Assembly: GCF_964253025.1 (NCBI RefSeq)
Contig: NZ_CAXUQC020000001.1
Location: 3,968,001-4,032,000 of the forward strand
Direction: 5' to 3'
From: Rhizobacter sp964253025
GTDB taxonomy: Bacteria; Pseudomonadota; Gammaproteobacteria; Burkholderiales; Burkholderiaceae_C
Length of the DNA: 64,000 nt
Of the stretch, positions 61,486 through 64,000 are shown piece after piece. The notes under the pieces are model-generated. The model did not search any database. It was not told where the DNA came from and worked only from the letters and a program-made list of their open reading frames with translations. Made by a program: the position numbers and the translations under genes. How positions within the stretch are numbered: position 1 is the first letter of the stretch; every line of letters begins with the position of its first letter.

Positions 61486-64000
61486 TTACTCAGCCGATCC
61501 TTCGCCACCCGTGGTGGTCTCGGACGTCGCATCGATTGCATCGGCCGACACGAAGATGTCCGCTTCGGCCGCGGAGATCGCACGGCGCTCGGCGTCGTCC
61601 AGTTCTTCCTTGACCTTGCGGGCGTCGTGGAAGGCCATGCCGGTACCGGCCGGGATGAGTCGGCCGACGATGACGTTCTCCTTCAGGCCACGCAGCTCGT
61701 CGCGCTTGCCCATGATGGCAGCCTCGGTGAGCACGCGGGTGGTTTCCTGGAAGGACGCCGCGGAGATGAAGCTGTCGGTCGACAGCGACGCCTTCGTGAT
61801 GCCCAGCAGGACGTCGCTGTGGGTCGCGATCATCTTGCCCTCGGCGCGGAGCTTGTCGTTCGTGTCCAGCAACTCGGACCGCTCGACCTGCTCGTTGGCG
61901 ATGTAGCTGCTGTCGCCCGGATCGACGATCTGCACGCGACGCAGCATCTGGCGGACGATCACCTCGATGTGCTTGTCGTTGATCTTCACGCCCTGCAGGC
62001 GATAGACGTCCTGCACTTCGTCGACGATGTAGCGCGCCAGCTCCTCGATGCCCAGCAGGCGCAGGATGTCCTGCGGGTCCGCCGGACCGTCGACGATGGA
62101 CTCGCCCTTGTTGACCACCTGGCCTTCGTGCACCAGGATGTTCTTTTCCTTGGCGACCAGCTCTTCGTAGACCTTGCCTTCCGGATCGGTGATCTGCAGG
62201 CGAACCTTGCCCTTGGTCTCCTTGCCGAACGACACCGTGCCGGTCATCTCGGCCAGGGTGCCCTTGTCCTTCGGCGTGCGTGCCTCGAACAGTTCGGCCA
62301 CTCGCGGCAGACCGCCGGTGATGTCACGGGTCTTCTGACCTTCGACCGGGATGCGTGCAAGCACTTCACCCGGGGCCAGGTCCTGGCCGTCGCGAATCTG
62401 GATCAGCGAGCCGACGGGGAAGCCGATCGTCACCGAGTGATCGGTGCCGGGAATCTTCACCTCGCTGCCCGACGGGTCGAGCAGCTTGACCTGCGGACGC
62501 ACCACCTTCAAGGCGCCGCGGCGCTTCGAGTCGATGACGACCAGGGTCGACAGGCCCGTCACTTCGTCGAGCTGCTTGGCCACGGTCAGGCCTTCTTCGA
62601 CGTTCTCGAAGACGGCACGGCCGGCGAACTCGGTGATGATCGGGCGGGTCAGCGGATCCCAGGTGGCGAGCACCAGGCCGGCCTTGATGGACTGGTCGGC
62701 CTTGATGTTCAGCACCGCGCCATACGGCACCTTGTGGCGCTCGCGCTCACGGCCGTGCGGGTCGGAGACGATGATCTCGCCGGAACGCGAGATCACCACC
62801 AGGTCGCCCTTGCCGTTCGTGACGTAGCGCATCGTGGCGTTGAAGCCGATGATGCCGTCCGACTTGGCGTCGACGCTCGACGCCACCGCTGCACGCGATG
62901 CCGCGCCACCGATGTGGAACGTGCGCATCGTGAGCTGGGTGCCCGGCTCGCCGATCGACTGCGCGGCGATCACACCGACGGCTTCGCCGCGGTTGACCAG
63001 CCCGCCACGGCCGAGGTCGCGGCCATAGCACTTGCCGCACAGGCCGAAGCGCGTGTCGCAGGTGAGCGCGGTGCGCACCTTGACTTCGTCGACGCCAGCG
63101 GCCTCGAGGTCGTCGAGGATGTCCTCGTCCAGCAGCTTGCCCGGGGGCAGGAGGTTCTCACCCGTTTCCGGGTGCTGCACCTCGATGGCCGTCACGCGGC
63201 CGAGGATGCGGTCGCGCAGGCTCTCGATGACTTCACCGCCTTCAACCAGCGCGCGCATGTTCATGCCGTTCTGGGTGCCGCAGTCGTCCTCGGTCACCAC
63301 CAGGTCCTGCGTCACGTCGACCAGTCGACGCGTCAGGTAGCCGGAGTTCGCGGTCTTCAGCGCGGTGTCCGCGAGGCCTTTTCGAGCGCCGTGGGTCGAG
63401 ATGAAGTACTGCAGAACGTTCAGGCCTTCACGGAAGTTCGCCGTGATCGGCGTCTCGATGATCGAGCCGTCCGGCTTGGCCATCAGGCCCCGCATGCCGG
63501 CGAGCTGACGGATCTGCGCTGCAGAACCGCGGGCGCCCGAGTCGGCCATCATGTAGATGGAGTTGAACGACTCCTGGTCGACCTGCTTGCCGTGGCGGTC
63601 GGTGGTCTTCTGCTTGGACAGCTGGCTCATCATGACCTTGCCGACTTCGTCGCCGGTCTTGCCCCAGATGTCCACCACCTTGTTGTAGCGCTCGCCGGCC
63701 GTCACGAGACCCGAGACGTACTGCTGCTCGATCTCCTTGACTTCCTTCTCGGCGCGCTCGATCAGGACGTGCTTCTCCTTCGGCACCAACATGTCGTCGA
63801 TGGCGATGGAGATGCCGGCGCGCGTGGCCAGGCGGAAGCCCGACTGCAGCAGCTTGTCGGCGAACACGACCGTTTCCTTCAGACCGCACTTGCGGAACGA
63901 GGTGTTGATCAGCCGAGAGATCTCCTTCTTCTTCAGCGCCTTGTTGATGTTCGAGAACGGCAGGCCCTTCGGCAGGATCTCGCTCAGCAGGGCACGGCCG
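61486..64000 (-). CDS. rpoC: RNA polymerase beta-prime subunit, C-terminal part (cut by window edge)
   Basis: The last 837 residues of the catalytic subunit, open to the right window edge; the NADFDGD active centre is outside. Visible parts are the bridge-helix/trigger-loop region (AKTGDEVGKVM-type IWGKTGDEVGKVMMSQL, GARGSAAQIRQLAGMRGLM, SYFISTHGARKGLADTALKTA-like ISTHGARKGLADTALKT), the second zinc site (CDTRFGLCGKCYGRDL with the preceding C in DDCGTQNG) and GTQLTMRTFHIGG. The tail ends in an acidic/Thr-rich stretch. An intrinsic terminator follows. rpoB should lie upstream, beyond the window. Confidence 0.98.
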   Translation of the reverse strand, partial: GRALLSEILPKGLPFSNINKALKKKEISRLINTSFRKCGLKETVVFADKLLQSGFRLATRAGISIAIDDMLVPKEKHVLIERAEKEVKEIEQQYVSGLVTAGERYNKVVDIWGKTGDEVGKVMMSQLSKQKTTDRHGKQVDQESFNSIYMMADSGARGSAAQIRQLAGMRGLMAKPDGSIIETPITANFREGLNVLQYFISTHGARKGLADTALKTANSGYLTRRLVDVTQDLVVTEDDCGTQNGMNMRALVEGGEVIESLRDRILGRVTAIEVQHPETGENLLPPGKLLDEDILDDLEAAGVDEVKVRTALTCDTRFGLCGKCYGRDLGRGGLVNRGEAVGVIAAQSIGEPGTQLTMRTFHIGGAASRAAVASSVDAKSDGIIGFNATMRYVTNGKGDLVVISRSGEIIVSDPHGRERERHKVPYGAVLNIKADQSIKAGLVLATWDPLTRPIITEFAGRAVFENVEEGLTVAKQLDEVTGLSTLVVIDSKRRGALKVVRPQVKLLDPSGSEVKIPGTDHSVTIGFPVGSLIQIRDGQDLAPGEVLARIPVEGQKTRDITGGLPRVAELFEARTPKDKGTLAEMTGTVSFGKETKGKVRLQITDPEGKVYEELVAKEKNILVHEGQVVNKGESIVDGPADPQDILRLLGIEELARYIVDEVQDVYRLQGVKINDKHIEVIVRQMLRRVQIVDPGDSSYIANEQVERSELLDTNDKLRAEGKMIATHSDVLLGITKASLSTDSFISAASFQETTRVLTEAAIMGKRDELRGLKENVIVGRLIPAGTGMAFHDARKVKEELDDAERRAISAAEADIFVSADAIDATSETTTGGEGSAE

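Overview
The window is a high-GC chromosomal segment from a betaproteobacterium, most likely order Burkholderiales and close to the Leptothrix/Rubrivivax/Ideonella/Piscinibacter group. This rests on gene order (def-fmt-htpX opposite lysM-dprA-smg, yajC-secD-secF, infA between secY and rpmJ), a DUF1631 protein, a PEP-CTERM protein and strong G/C third-position bias. The genus cannot be fixed from the sequence alone. The window opens inside a PAS-domain gene and closes inside rpoC; both are partial.

Left part (1-25 kb): a tsaB-rimI-udg operon (tRNA t6A synthesis, protein acetylation, DNA repair), dacB, an odd SGNH-like lipoprotein, and pieces of a cluster that links lower glycolysis and purine synthesis: pgk, pyk, fba, purC, purE, purK and a Sua5/TsaC protein. 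These pieces are separated by single-gene insertions: an ATPase/STAS-like regulator, a DUF481 outer-membrane protein, DUF488, a TPR protein, an ElaA acetyltransferase, a PepV-like lipoprotein peptidase and a CnoX-type thioredoxin chaperone. An azlCD amino-acid exporter, a small CX9C lipoprotein and htpX follow.

Middle (24-39 kb): fmt and def (start and removal of formyl-methionine) face a LysM protein, dprA and smg. Then come a DHFR-like reductase, a DUF1631 protein, the secF-secD-yajC accessory translocase operon, an orphan ABC substrate-binding protein, an initiator tRNA-Met with its own promoter, and a two-gene NodIJ-like ABC exporter.

Right part (39-64 kb): the complete str-S10-spc-alpha ribosomal supercluster on the minus strand, read rpsL, rpsG, fusA, tuf, rpsJ, rplC-D-W-B, rpsS, rplV, rpsC, rplP, rpmC, rpsQ, [peroxiredoxin], rplN-X-E, rpsN, rpsH, rplF, rplR, rpsE, rpmD, rplO, secY, infA, rpmJ, rpsM, rpsK, rpsD, rpoA, rplQ. 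Sigma70-like promoters are visible before rpsL, rplC and rplN, and intrinsic terminators follow rpsQ, rplQ and rpoC. A peroxiredoxin gene sits exactly at the S10/spc boundary, between a terminator and a new promoter. An orphan PEP-CTERM gene and an orphan PIN-domain gene lie between rpoC and rpsL.

I found no CRISPR array, prophage, complete insertion sequence or evident new multi-gene defence system. The most unusual items are the peroxiredoxin insertion, the ATPase/STAS-like protein, the degenerate SGNH lipoprotein and several palindromic leader elements.
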